This document shows, one piece after another, positions 24,850 to 34,800 of a DNA stretch of 47,633 bases (position 1 is the stretch's first letter; each line of letters starts with the position of its first letter). The position numbers and the translations under genes are program-made. Below the pieces are notes generated by a model that ran no database searches, was not told the origin of the DNA, and was given only the letters and a program-made list of their open reading frames with translations. Origin of the DNA: Methanobacteriota archaeon (GTDB taxonomy: Archaea; Thermoplasmatota; Thermoplasmata; UBA10834); the NCBI GenBank assembly GCA_020348345.1, contig CP070748.1:1243619-1291251 (forward strand). The letters are read 5' to 3'.

Positions 24850-25860
24850 GTGCTCAAGATAGGCATCAATGGCTTCGGAAGAATCGGCAGGAACGTCTTC
24901 AGGGCAGCGATACAGAAGGACGGCTACGGCAGGGACTTTGAGATCGTGGCGATCAACGACATAGCGCCAGTCGATTCGCTCGCTTACCTTCTGAAATGGG
25001 ACACGGTCTACGGCAGGCTGACAGCCGACGTCGAGGCTGGAGAGGGACGTATTCGGGTCGGCGACCGTGAAGTCGCTGTCACCCAGATGAGAGATCCTGC
25101 CGAGATACCCTGGGGCAGGCAAGAAATCGATGTGGTCATAGAATCAACAGGATTGTTCACAGCGAGGGAGAAGGCGGCGAAGCATCTGTCCGGCGGCGCG
25201 AAGAAGGTGATCATATCCGCCCCGTCGAAGGATTGCGATGTCACCCTCGTCCTTGGAGTCAATATGGATTCTTACGATGGCTCGAAGCACGATGTCGTTT
25301 CGAATGCTTCCTGCACGACCAACAGTCTCGCACCGCCTGCCAAAGTGATAGACGATAGTTACTCGATCGTGGAAGGTATGATGACGACAATCCACGCCTA
25401 TACTGGCGACCAGCGCCTGGTGGATCTGCCTCACAAAGATCTGCGGAGGGGCAGAGCGGCTGCGACATCGATCATCCCCACCAGCACTGGAGCTGCCAAG
25501 GCCATTGGCAAGGTGATCCCGCGCCTTGATGGCAAGCTCAACGGCTTCGCCATGAGGGTGCCTACGCTATGCGGCTCGGTGACGGATCTGAGCTTCACGA
25601 CGGAGAGGGAGATGTCCGCCGATGCGCTCAACGATGCACTCAAAAAGGCGGCCGCAGGACCGATGAAAGACGTGATGGAGATATGCGAGGAACCCATCGT
25701 CTCGTCGGACGTCGTGGGCAACCCACACTCCGCCGTAATCGACGCTGCGCTCACAATGGTCATAGGTGGAGAGGGACGCTTCGGCAAGATACTCTCTTGG
25801 TACGACAACGAGTGGGGATACGCGAACAGGCTCGTCGAGGTGGCCCCTAAGCTTGTGTAG
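24850..25860 (+). CDS. gap: Class I glyceraldehyde-3-phosphate dehydrogenase
   Basis: The 336-residue protein has the class I (bacterial/eukaryotic type) signature SNASCTTNSLAP with the catalytic Cys at residue 155. The NAD loop GINGFGRIGRNVFRA is at the start, and HAYTGDQ and LPHKDLRRGRAAATSIIPT follow. Most archaea carry the distinct class II enzyme, so this type suggests past transfer from bacteria. It makes or uses 1,3-bisphosphoglycerate in the central glycolytic/gluconeogenic pathway. The GTG start follows GGAAGGAAC. It stands alone, with the small Cys-rich gene downstream. Confidence 0.95.
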   Translation: MLKIGINGFGRIGRNVFRAAIQKDGYGRDFEIVAINDIAPVDSLAYLLKWDTVYGRLTADVEAGEGRIRVGDREVAVTQMRDPAEIPWGRQEIDVVIESTGLFTAREKAAKHLSGGAKKVIISAPSKDCDVTLVLGVNMDSYDGSKHDVVSNASCTTNSLAPPAKVIDDSYSIVEGMMTTIHAYTGDQRLVDLPHKDLRRGRAAATSIIPTSTGAAKAIGKVIPRLDGKLNGFAMRVPTLCGSVTDLSFTTEREMSADALNDALKKAAAGPMKDVMEICEEPIVSSDVVGNPHSAVIDAALTMVIGGEGRFGKILSWYDNEWGYANRLVEVAPKLV

Positions 25861-25890
25861 CGTTCGAAATCGAGGACTTCCGGAGCAACG

Positions 25891-25898
25891 ATTAATAC
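25891..25898 (+). promoter_or_regulatory. TATA-like element for the 52-residue gene (leaderless)
   Basis: ATTAATAC is centred 27 bases before the ATG at 25922, the spacing of a leaderless transcript. Confidence 0.55.
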
Positions 25899-25921
25899 TT
25901 GGGGAGACGTAGCTGCACGTC

Positions 25922-26080
25922 ATGGTATCGTGCTACGACTGTGATCACTTCGGTACACGCTGCAAGGGAATACTTCCACCGATGGAGTACCGCGACAGGA
26001 TTGACGAGTACTGCGAGAACTTCAAGGTAGTCAGTTGGAGGGGCGAGCTGCATAAGCCCAGCGGAGAGACCAGGATTTAG
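25922..26080 (+). CDS. 52-residue Cys-rich protein, possible metal binder
   Basis: A short open frame of 52 codons runs from ATG 25922 to TAG 26080. It begins MVSCYDCDHFGTRCKG and has a fourth cysteine in YCENF near residue 31. The CxxC at 4-7, His9, Cys14 and Cys31 could bind one zinc ion or an iron-sulfur centre. Codon use resembles that of its neighbours and a well-placed TATA box precedes it, which supports a real leaderless gene. I do not recognise the family. It lies between gap and the convergent endA, whose stop is six bases away. Confidence 0.7.
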   Translation: MVSCYDCDHFGTRCKGILPPMEYRDRIDEYCENFKVVSWRGELHKPSGETRI

Positions 26081-26085
26081 CGCCC

Positions 26086-27141
26086 TCAGGGCCGATGACG
26101 CATCAGGCTGACATACTCCACCTCGTCAGGCGAGACCCGCCCCAGCAGTATGTTCTTCTTGACCCCGTGGGCCAGCCGCACCGCGCGGCTCACCTCTGGC
26201 CACATGGCCTTGTAGTGTTCAGGCACAGCGTGCACAAGATATTTGGCGTGGTTCTTGTCCGGATCCCCCTCGTACGCGCGGAAATGCGATCCGTACTTGA
26301 AGCCTGTCTTGACGATCAATCCCTTGGCTTTCAGGTCCTTGAACGTGGTTGAACGGAGGTCGAAGTCCGGCTGCAGCTTGCGAGCCCTTCGCCTGAGCGT
26401 TTCCAGGCCGACCGTCCTGTGCGACCTTCCATCCCTCAGCTTCAGCGCGCCCATCTCCGCCAGGAACACTGCCTCGATCAGCGATAGCTGAAGGATGCGC
26501 CCTATTAGCTTTCCGAAGCAATGGTTACGTCGTAGGGATTCTGCCGCGTCCGGGTCCGTCACCATGACCCTGTCGGCCATAACGACGCCTTCTGCCCCAG
26601 TCTCAAGGTTCACAGGGCCGAGCCGCCCCTTCGGCGATTGGCGCCTAACTTCGTAATAGGTGACATCGCTCTCCTCGTCAACGACCGCCAGGAGCAGCTT
26701 CTTCCTTATCTGGTCCGCTCTGTCAATATTGTCCAGCAGGTCACCAAGATCGAACGCGGAACGCTCTGATATCGCAGCCACCCACCACTTGCTGGAGGTT
26801 TTGTTAGGAGCGCCTCCTCTCGGAAAGACCCTGAAGTCAAGAGGCGGCTGTCCCATCTTGACGATATATCCTCTCTGACGTAGCTCGCGATAGACCAGAT
26901 AGCGTATCTCGAATCCCCTTGAAGATTTGTGGGCTAGGCGCAGGAGATCGCCTGCACTGAGTTGCTTCCGCTTCGATCTGACTTCGAGCCTGCCGCTGTC
27001 GACCAGATAGGTGGCCTCCATGAGGTCGAGAGTGAGGCCGCCTCCCTTCTGTGGCACACCGAAGTAGCCCTTGTTGTAGATCTGGCTTCCCTTCGCTGCA
27101 TCGGAAATCACGACCTCATCGCCTCGAAGCATTCCTGTCAT
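26086..27141 (-). CDS. endA: tRNA-splicing endonuclease, two-domain type
   Basis: EndA cuts introns from precursor tRNAs at bulge-helix-bulge sites. The 351-residue protein is a tandem of two homologous units. The N-terminal unit (to about residue 160) has the fold pattern but lacks the active residues (DFRVFPRGG, SKWWVAA). The C-terminal unit has the catalytic set: Tyr290 in FRAY, His298 in NHAKYLVHA and Lys328/329 in GVKKNILLG. This is the dimeric euryarchaeal form. ATG at 27141 lies 28 bases from a TATA-like TAATAT, so the message is probably leaderless; ATG at 27132 is an alternative. Confidence 0.93.
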   Translation of the reverse strand: MTGMLRGDEVVISDAAKGSQIYNKGYFGVPQKGGGLTLDLMEATYLVDSGRLEVRSKRKQLSAGDLLRLAHKSSRGFEIRYLVYRELRQRGYIVKMGQPPLDFRVFPRGGAPNKTSSKWWVAAISERSAFDLGDLLDNIDRADQIRKKLLLAVVDEESDVTYYEVRRQSPKGRLGPVNLETGAEGVVMADRVMVTDPDAAESLRRNHCFGKLIGRILQLSLIEAVFLAEMGALKLRDGRSHRTVGLETLRRRARKLQPDFDLRSTTFKDLKAKGLIVKTGFKYGSHFRAYEGDPDKNHAKYLVHAVPEHYKAMWPEVSRAVRLAHGVKKNILLGRVSPDEVEYVSLMRHRP

Positions 27142-27166
27142 TCGACGGGCGTATGTCTCTAGTCGG

Positions 27167-27174
27167 ATATTACA
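27167..27174 (-). promoter_or_regulatory. TATA-like element for endA (leaderless)
   Basis: Read leftward this is TGTAATAT, centred about 28-29 bases from the ATG at 27141. Confidence 0.5.
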
Positions 27175-27224
27175 GTAGCAGGAGCTTTCTGCGGGATCTC
27201 AAGGCAAACGGATGCTGCGCAAGA

Positions 27225-27252
27225 TTCATATAGAAGCGCTAACATATTTGCG
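27225..27252 (+). promoter_or_regulatory. Probable promoter region of the Hsp20 gene
   Basis: Two AT-rich elements, TTCATATAG (27225-27233) and AACATATTTG (27241-27250), lie 50-80 bases before the ATG at 27304. Either could be the TATA box; the pair may reflect heat-shock control, which is not proven here. Confidence 0.4.
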
Positions 27253-27303
27253 TTTCGAGGGCGTGTGCCCTCGCAATGGAACGAAGCGATGGAGGTTGGT
27301 AAG

Positions 27304-27807
27304 ATGATAAGGCGAAGAAACCGAAGAGATGAGCTCGCTCCCAGGAGCCTTTGGGGACCGCTTTGGTCCAACCCGATGACGATGTTGAACGATATGGACA
27401 GGCTTTTCGACGACTTCAGAACGGACTGGGAAAGCATGTTCCTGACGCCTAGAACCGTCCAGGGAGAGCCGATCCGGCAGCCGCTCGTAGACCTCGTTGA
27501 GGAGGACAAGGCGTTCGTGCTCAGGGCGGAAGTTCCTGGAATCAACAAGGACGAGTTGAACATAGAAGTCACTGAGAACGCAATAGAGATATCCGGAGAG
27601 TCGAGCTCGGAGAAGGAGGAAGAGGACAAGGAGACCGGCTTCGTGAGGAGAGAACGCCATTACGCGCGTTTCCACAGGTCACTACCGTTTCCGGAGAAGA
27701 TCGTGCCGGACGATGTCGACGCTCAGCTTAAGGACGGCATTCTGACCGTGAAGGCGCCGAAGGCGGCTGCGCCCGAGAAGAAGAGCAAGAAGGTCTCTGT
27801 GACTTGA
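27304..27807 (+). CDS. Small heat-shock protein (Hsp20/alpha-crystallin)
   Basis: This 167-residue chaperone holds unfolded proteins in large oligomers. The alpha-crystallin domain runs from about residue 55 to 145, beginning PLVDLVEEDKAFVLRAEVPG and ending with the consensus LKDGILTVKAPK. The acidic GESSSEKEEEDKE loop is long, and the C-terminal tail is Lys-rich (EKKSKKVSVT); it contains V-S-V in place of the IxI motif. ATG at 27304 follows GGAGGT with good spacing, so upstream in-frame ATGs at 27265 and 27289 are rejected. CDC48 lies downstream, so quality-control genes cluster here. Confidence 0.93.
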   Translation: MIRRRNRRDELAPRSLWGPLWSNPMTMLNDMDRLFDDFRTDWESMFLTPRTVQGEPIRQPLVDLVEEDKAFVLRAEVPGINKDELNIEVTENAIEISGESSSEKEEEDKETGFVRRERHYARFHRSLPFPEKIVPDDVDAQLKDGILTVKAPKAAAPEKKSKKVSVT

Positions 27808-27926
27808 AACGCGCGTGCGTGCTCACACGATGCTCGCATGCTCGACACATTTCATTATCGAATCACATTTCAGAAGCTGACACGATGAGACGAAGACGTT
27901 TCCGCGCTAAGTACCGGTGCTGAATC

Positions 27927-30107
27927 ATGTCGAAGGGAGAGAAGATACTAAGAGTCGTCCAGGCCAAATCAGCAGATGATGGCAAGGGAGTCGCGAGGAT
28001 AGATCCTGCATTGATGAAGATTCTCGAGCTCACACAGGGTGATATTGCCATAGTCGAAGGCTCGAAGAGCACAGCGGTGACCGTGTTCGAGGGATACGCC
28101 GAAGACGAGAACAGGGGCACTATCAGGATGGACGGAACCATCCGTAAGAACGCGGGCGCAGGCCTCGATGACAAGGTCGCCATAAGAAAGGTGACTCCCA
28201 AAGCGGCGACCAAGGTCACTCTCGCCCCCACGCAGCCCGTCAAGATACTCGGAGGTGAGGAATATCTGACCCAGGTGTTGGAGGGTAGGCCGATCGTCAA
28301 AGGGGATCTGCTCGAGGTCAACATCATGGGGCGGAAGTTCGACCTCGTGGTACAGAGCCACCAGCCGAGCGCGGATGCGGTGGTCATACAGAATTTCACC
28401 AAGATCAAACTCAGCGAGAAGCCCGCGAAGGAGGAATTGGCCAAGGGGCCGAAGGTCGCATACGAGGACATAGGCGGCCTTGCGGACGAGGTGGACAAGG
28501 TAAGGGAGATGATCGAGCTCCCACTCAGACACCCAGAACTCTTCGACAAGCTCGGAGTGGATGCCCCAAAGGGCGTGTTGCTGCACGGGCCTCCCGGCAC
28601 GGGTAAGACCCTGCTAGCAAAGGCCGTTGCGTCTGAGACAAGCGCCAACTTCCTATCGATCGGCGGCCCGGAGATCATGAGCAAGTTCTACGGCGAGAGC
28701 GAGGAGAGGCTGAGAGAGATATTCAAGGAGGCGGCGGAGAACGCCCCCAGCATCATATTCATCGACGAGATCGACTCGATAGCGCCCAAGCGGGACGAGG
28801 TTACCGGCGAGACTGAGAGGCGAGTGGTCGCTCAACTTCTGGCGATTATGGATGGCCTCGAAGGGCGCGGAAAGGTCATAGTCATCGCAGCGACGAATCG
28901 GCCGAACGCACTCGACCCTGCGCTGAGGAGGCCCGGCAGGTTCGACAGAGAGATAGAGATAGGCATACCCAACAAGGATGGGCGGCTGGAGATACTGCAG
29001 ATACACACGCGTGGCATGCCCCTAGCAGACGACGTTGACCTCCCGCAGATAGCGGGCATGACCCACGGCTATGTCGGGGCGGACCTGGCGTCTTTGGCCA
29101 GAGAGGGGGCCATGCGTGCCTTGAGAGAGGTGCTACCGACTATAGACCTCGAGGAGGAGACCATCCCAGCGGAGGTGTTGAACAGCCTCCACGTGACCAT
29201 GGACAACATGATGGACGCGTACAGGGAGATGCAGCCGTCCGCGCTGAGGGAGGTACTGCTCGAGAGTCCGAACGTTAAGTGGGAGGACATCGGCGGGCTG
29301 GAGGGGCCGAAGCAGGAGTTGATGGAGACTGTTGAGTGGCCGCTCAGATATGCGGGCCTGTATCGGCATATGAACGCCACACCACCTAAGGGGGTGCTTC
29401 TGTACGGACCTCCAGGCACGGGCAAGACCCTGCTCGCGAAGGCGGTCGCAACCGAGAGCCAGGCGAACTTCATCAGCGTCAAGGGACCGGAGTTTCTGTC
29501 CAAGTGGGTTGGCGAGTCGGAAAAGGCCGTCAGAGAAACATTCCGAAAGGCCCGGCAGGCGGCTCCGTGCGTCATATTCCTCGACGAGATAGACTCTGTC
29601 GCGCCATTGAGAGGCACGTCATCTGATTCGCACGTCACGGAGCGGGTGATCAGTCAGCTGCTGACGGAGATGGACGGCCTTGAGGCGCTGCACAACGTCA
29701 TCGTCATAGCGGCGACTAACCGACCGGACATCGTCGACCCCGCATTGCTACGACCCGGTCGGTTCGACCGGCTCGTGTACATCCACCCGCCTGACCTTGA
29801 GGCGAGGAAGGAAATACTCAGAATCCATACCAAAGGGCGTCCTCTGGCAGACGATGTCGACCTTGACAAGCTCGCTGCCAAGATGGACAACTACACAGGC
29901 GCCGAGATCGGTGCCGTGGCAAACGAGGCTGTGATGCTGGCCATACGCGACTACGTTCTCGGAGGCGGAGATACCGAGGGCGAAGGCTTGGACGAGGTGA
30001 AGGTAGATATGAAGTACTTCGAGAAGGCCATGGACAGTGTTCAGCCGATGAGCGAAAACGAATTGAGGAAGTACGAGCGACTCAGCCCCAACTCCATGTA
30101 CAGGTAG
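27927..30107 (+). CDS. CDC48/VAT AAA+ ATPase
   Basis: The 726-residue protein is the archaeal CDC48 (VAT, p97) unfoldase. Residues 1-185 form the N-domain (double-psi beta-barrel and the four-stranded subdomain). Two AAA modules follow with Walker [18 protein letters not shown] near 220 and [17 protein letters not shown] near 493, each with FIDEID or FLDEID Walker B and R-finger segments ([20 protein letters not shown]). It extracts and unfolds proteins for the proteasome. ATG at 27927 is used. A 12-codon open frame ends three bases before it. Confidence 0.97.
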   Translation: MSKGEKILRVVQAKSADDGKGVARIDPALMKILELTQGDIAIVEGSKSTAVTVFEGYAEDENRGTIRMDGTIRKNAGAGLDDKVAIRKVTPKAATKVTLAPTQPVKILGGEEYLTQVLEGRPIVKGDLLEVNIMGRKFDLVVQSHQPSADAVVIQNFTKIKLSEKPAKEELAKGPKVAYEDIGGLADEVDKVREMIELPLRHPELFDKLGVDAPKGVLLHGPPGTGKTLLAKAVASETSANFLSIGGPEIMSKFYGESEERLREIFKEAAENAPSIIFIDEIDSIAPKRDEVTGETERRVVAQLLAIMDGLEGRGKVIVIAATNRPNALDPALRRPGRFDREIEIGIPNKDGRLEILQIHTRGMPLADDVDLPQIAGMTHGYVGADLASLAREGAMRALREVLPTIDLEEETIPAEVLNSLHVTMDNMMDAYREMQPSALREVLLESPNVKWEDIGGLEGPKQELMETVEWPLRYAGLYRHMNATPPKGVLLYGPPGTGKTLLAKAVATESQANFISVKGPEFLSKWVGESEKAVRETFRKARQAAPCVIFLDEIDSVAPLRGTSSDSHVTERVISQLLTEMDGLEALHNVIVIAATNRPDIVDPALLRPGRFDRLVYIHPPDLEARKEILRIHTKGRPLADDVDLDKLAAKMDNYTGAEIGAVANEAVMLAIRDYVLGGGDTEGEGLDEVKVDMKYFEKAMDSVQPMSENELRKYERLSPNSMYR

Positions 30108-30136
30108 CGGGATGGGAAGCGGACTGGCCGAAGACC

Positions 30137-31123
30137 ATGCAGAAAACGAAGGTGAAGAGACGGGCTGTCACTGCGAACAGGGAGCAGCTGATTCTTAGGG
30201 TGAGGGAGGACCTCGCGAAGTGCGGCTTCTTCGTCACCGAACCGCACAACCTACGAAGCGTCAGCTTCGACATCATAGCGAGAAGGGATGACCAGCTCCT
30301 CATTCTAAAGATGCTCTCGAACATCGACTCGCTCTCGCAGAGCGATGCTGATGACATGCGCGTGCTCGCATCAGCGCTTGGCGCCAGCCCAATGATCATC
30401 GGTCTGCATTCGAGCGCGTCGGAGCTTGATGACGGAATACTGTACACGCGCTTCGGCCTGCCGATACTGTCTGAGAAATCCTTTGAGACCCTTATGCTGG
30501 AGGGCATTCCGCCCTTGGTTTATGCGGCGCCCGGAGGTTTGTATGTAAGAATCGATGGCGAGACGCTCAGGAGCGCCCGAGAGGCCAGAAGCATTTCGCT
30601 GGGCACGCTCGCGGAGGCGGCTGGCGTCTCACGCAAGGCGATTCAGATGTACGAGACCGGCATGGGAGCCATGGTGGAGATTGCAGCTCGGATTGAGGAG
30701 TTCCTGGACGAGCCGATCGTGGTGCCCCTGGATCCGTTCGATTTCACAGCTGAGATGGCCGAGAGTCTTCGGATACTGGAGGTCATGGACGGCGCCAACA
30801 AGGAAATCTTCGATATGCTCAGGGAGATAGGATACACCGTCCTTCCGACGAGGAGATGTCCGTTCGACGCATTCGCCCGAGAGGAGGAGCTTCTACTGAC
30901 TGGCATTGGAGGAGATGAGAAGCTCGTCGAGAGGAAGGCGAGGGTGGTAGGCGATCTATCGAGAGTGACGGAGAAGAGGTCGGTCATAATAGTGCGAACC
31001 GATAGTCGCATCAAGACGATTGAGGGCACGCCGCTCGTATCGGAGGACGAACTCAGAAGGGCGGACCACACCGAGGATTTGATGAGGCTGATAAACCGAC
31101 GAGAGAGGAGGGCAAAGAAATGA
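30137..31123 (+). CDS. Archaeal XRE-family helix-turn-helix regulator
   Basis: This 328-residue protein belongs to the archaeal HTH group seen in methanogens. The N-terminal 110 residues form an alpha/beta domain like a restriction-endonuclease or DUF fold (VSFDIIARRDDQLLILKML). The HTH at about 148-185 contains ISLGTLAEAAGVSRKAIQMYETG, a classic XRE pattern. A second alpha/beta region (NKEIFDMLREIGYTVLPTRR) repeats the N-terminal fold. It probably binds DNA as a dimer. The target is unknown. It follows cdc48 by 29 bases and overlaps the next gene, so it sits in the same unit. Confidence 0.85.
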   Translation: MQKTKVKRRAVTANREQLILRVREDLAKCGFFVTEPHNLRSVSFDIIARRDDQLLILKMLSNIDSLSQSDADDMRVLASALGASPMIIGLHSSASELDDGILYTRFGLPILSEKSFETLMLEGIPPLVYAAPGGLYVRIDGETLRSAREARSISLGTLAEAAGVSRKAIQMYETGMGAMVEIAARIEEFLDEPIVVPLDPFDFTAEMAESLRILEVMDGANKEIFDMLREIGYTVLPTRRCPFDAFAREEELLLTGIGGDEKLVERKARVVGDLSRVTEKRSVIIVRTDSRIKTIEGTPLVSEDELRRADHTEDLMRLINRRERRAKK

Positions 31124-31785
31124 GAGACATGAAGAGGCTCTCCAACGGCGACTCAACGATTCACATCCTCCCTGTCATCAGAGGACTCAAATCAGAGATT
31201 GGAGTCGTGATTGATGCGTTCGCAAAGGTCGACCCTGATGCGGTGGCGGTATCTCTCTCGAAGGAGGAGATCGACGGCATTAGGAACCTCCCGGAAGACT
31301 ACGAGCCGGAGCTTTCGAGATACGACGAGATCTACATCCAGGGGTTGAGGAGATACGGCGAGGTAGCCGCTCCGCCTCCGTGCTACGTCGCCGCGATAGA
31401 AACCGCCGACTCTGAAGGCCTACCTGTGATACCGATCGACATCGACGAGGCGAGCTACACGGAACTCTACTGCGCCTCGGTATCCGGTACGGCGCTGTTC
31501 AGGAATTCCACCAGAACTTGGTACCTGAGCAAGAGACAGTTTGCTGCTGACACTCCCGAGGAGTATGTGCTCAGGGTGGACCGCGCGTTCAACAACATGG
31601 GCGGCTTCAAACTAATCGAAAAGGAGCGGGTATCTTGGATGTCAGCTGAGCTATTGCGGGCATCAAAGATGACGAATCGGCTTCTGGCCATTGTCGAATA
31701 CGAGCGACAGCAAGAGGTTGTCGGGACTATTGAGAAGAAGCTGACAGAGGCTCGAACTGACGAAGATCGAAATGAAGATGATTGA
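31120..31785 (+). CDS. Conserved-looking archaeal protein, distantly TraB-like
   Basis: The 221-residue product starts at an ATG that overlaps the TGA of the XRE gene. The segment ILPVIRGLKSEIGVVIDAFA, followed by DPDAVAVSLSKEEIDG, resembles the beginning of TraB/PrgY-type proteins, in which a predicted nucleophile-like domain follows a strand. PPPCYVAAIE and TELYCASVSG fit the same layout. The C-terminal third is helical. The resemblance is weak and no function is assigned. Overlap with the regulator suggests that both act together or are under one control. Confidence 0.65.
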   Translation: MRDMKRLSNGDSTIHILPVIRGLKSEIGVVIDAFAKVDPDAVAVSLSKEEIDGIRNLPEDYEPELSRYDEIYIQGLRRYGEVAAPPPCYVAAIETADSEGLPVIPIDIDEASYTELYCASVSGTALFRNSTRTWYLSKRQFAADTPEEYVLRVDRAFNNMGGFKLIEKERVSWMSAELLRASKMTNRLLAIVEYERQQEVVGTIEKKLTEARTDEDRNEDD

Positions 31786-31830
31786 AAGGGTTTCGCGGCC
31801 ATGAGTTTGGCTTCGATCGCGATTTCTTCG

Positions 31831-34800
31831 TCACGATGGCACTAGGTTCCCGACTTCCAGCCACGTTATGCCGCCCCGCACGTCAGTTGCTTGGTAGTCT
31901 GCAGCGATGTCTTTGACCACATAATACAACCAAGAGGTCTGGCTTCCGTGTATGTTCAGGTGAAGCGCCACCTGAGAAGTTATATCATCATCTAACGTGT
32001 AATTGACCACGACGATGTCGTCGAAATTGTCGCCGTTCACATCAACGACCTTGAATAGTCTGGGTGATGACCCTACCAGAATATTCCTTATGGGCGTCTC
32101 GTCGCTCGCCATCGAACTGTGGAGGTCGATCTTTGTGTTCCCCCGAGCGAAGAATGTCTCATCCCCGCCCGACCAGCCGTCCAGTGCAGTCCAGACGTCA
32201 GGACCGGTCGAGGTGCGGTTATAGACCATCCAGCCAGGAACCGCGTCCTCCCCGTCCCTCGCGACGATGACCTCGAGGCCGTAGTCATTGTCGCCGGCAA
32301 CGCCGTTGATGTTGCCCAATGACACGCTTTGCCATAAGGGTTCATGAGTGTTTATGACGGCTTGAGGTTCATAGCTCCCGAATGTGCCGGTCAGTATTGC
32401 GAGATAGTCCAAGTGAAGAGTCTCGACGGGGCTGGCGCTTTCGTTCGTCTTCAGGGTATCAGTTATCCTTATTGTCAGGACTTGGCCTGCCACTTTCGAA
32501 GGTAGCTCACGTGTGTAGTACGCATACTCACTCTGGGTACCGGGCACGAAGATGATTGGGGTGTACTTATCACCGTCGATGGAATACCATATGTAGAATC
32601 CTTCCTCAGCGAGCCCACCGGTCGCTGTCACCTTGACCCTTACCCTGAGCTGTTGGTAAACATCGCTCGATAGAGTGTCCGTCGTCAGGTCGACTTCCAG
32701 CTCTCCCCTTGGTATGGGGAGTGCGGAGGAGTTCTCGCGCAGTTGTAGGGCGAGACCGCCTTCTTCGTGGGTGTCGCCTATCATATTGATGGCTTGGCCA
32801 ACAGTTGGATGTGCAACATTGTCTGTATCGTCCAGGACGACTTCGTCAGGTGATGTATTCTCGGCGTAATACCAAACGTAGACGCCACGGTACTCCGATG
32901 ATGCATCGGAATCAACTGTAACGACATCCAGATGGCCATCTCCATCCACATCCGCAATGTCGAAATCAAGTATGTTGCTGGAATCATCATAATACGGGAT
33001 GACAGCTATCGGTTCGGTGGAATCCCACTCCTGGAGGTTATAGATCCAGATCCGTCCTTCTGCGAGGACGATGAGGTCATCTCTTCCATCACCGGTCATG
33101 TCCTCAAGGGCGATCTTCCGAACGCCATCATTGGTATCGTTGTATCCGGGGCCTCCGGTATCTGGAGGCTGCCACAGATACCCTGTCGCGCCGTAGGTGT
33201 TGTTGTAGATGACAACTGTTCGGCCTTCTTCATTCGCGCCTCCTCCGGTGTTATGTGTGCTATAAGCGAAATCGATATCTCCATCACCGTTGATATCGCC
33301 TGTGGCTATCCAGTTGATGTCCGCCTCCGTATCATCAGCGCTGGGGCGAGTCATCTGTGAGGCTTCTTGCCATGTGCCGAATGTGTTCAGGCTGTTCTCG
33401 ATGTAGTAAAGGCTGTGACTGTTGTACTGACCCATCAGAACGTCAAGGTCACCGTCACCATCTATGTCCCCGAGCGCGAGAGCGCTGGTGGCATAGTTGT
33501 CGGCTGCGCTCGGCGCGTTTGCATAGTCATACATCGTTCGCTTCGTGAAGAAGTTGTTGTTCTGAATGTAGTACAGATACGCGGGATTCACGAAATTCGA
33601 GGTGCCCGTCATGAAGCCGGCAGCTCCGACCAGGAAGTCGGCTCTCGCCGTCGCAGCCCTTACGTTGAACTTGCATGAAAGGGAATAGACCCCTTCGTTC
33701 GCATCAGAGAATCGAGTTATCTTGAGGGTGTACGAATTGATGCCGCTGATCCACTGGTCACCATTGTTCAATCTCAAATCGATCTCGAATTCATACGTAT
33801 GATTGTATGGGTCAACCGTGTTCGCTTCCCATGCGGTAATCATGTCGCCGGAAGGGGGCGTTCCGTGCAACTGAGTATCTCCGTCCATATCGGCAATCCT
33901 TATGTCCTCGATGACCGGAGAAGGCACATCCTCGGCGTCCTGAACTTCGACGCTCACATACAGGGTGCTTGTGGGCGCGCCTGTAACGTCGAACGGCGTG
34001 GTCCTCGCGCCCCAAGTCGGGCTACCCGCGGTGCGCGCGGCATCGGTGCTATACACCCACACCTTGGGCATGAAAGTAATCGGTGAGCCCATCTCCCACA
34101 AGTACAGAGGGCCGTCGTCAACGAACGACGCCGCTCCCGTCCCCGCCCCTTTAAGCACAAACGAGAGTTCATAAGCGCCTGGCGGCAGGCTTGATGTGCT
34201 GAACTGGCACAGGAACAAGGTCGCGTCGCCAATCACCGTATGAATATAGAAGGGAGCCGAGGCGGTGCTAGATCCGCTGAACAATGGCACATACTCAGTG
34301 TTCGTCAGTGGATCCAACAGGGTCAGCTCATTTGCGCCCATAAGGCTAGACACCTTCGTGCTCGCGGCCACGACGAATACTATCTGGTCCTTCTCGAATG
34401 TGTTTGTGGGTTGATCCTTGTCATACAACCCTGTCGAGAGGTTCTGCTTGAAGGTTCCCCATCCCTGTCCGTTGCCTATATGGGAAAGCCACGAAGGGAC
34501 TCCCCCTTCGAACTGAGGATCTTGGCTTGGGAGATAATATTGATCCGATGGGAGGATCGTGACTGTTACTACGAAGCTCGATACCGTCTCATGATCCGCA
34601 GTATCCTTGGCGTGGATCTTGATGATCTTGTTGTCAATGAGAGCTACGTTGCTTGTGATTGCGCCGAAATCGAATCTGAACCACCCTTCGTCGGTGCTCT
34701 CCTCGTAGGTGTCCATGCTCGTGCCATTGGGCAATTGTGATGAGTCGATCCAGACACCGCTTGTGCTCGTATCAAGATCGTTGTCGAGATCGATCACTTT

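Noticed and set aside
27863..28684. A 273-residue minus-strand frame ahead of CDC48
   Set aside because: It is antisense to the N-domain of CDC48, and no promoter or ribosome-binding site supports it.
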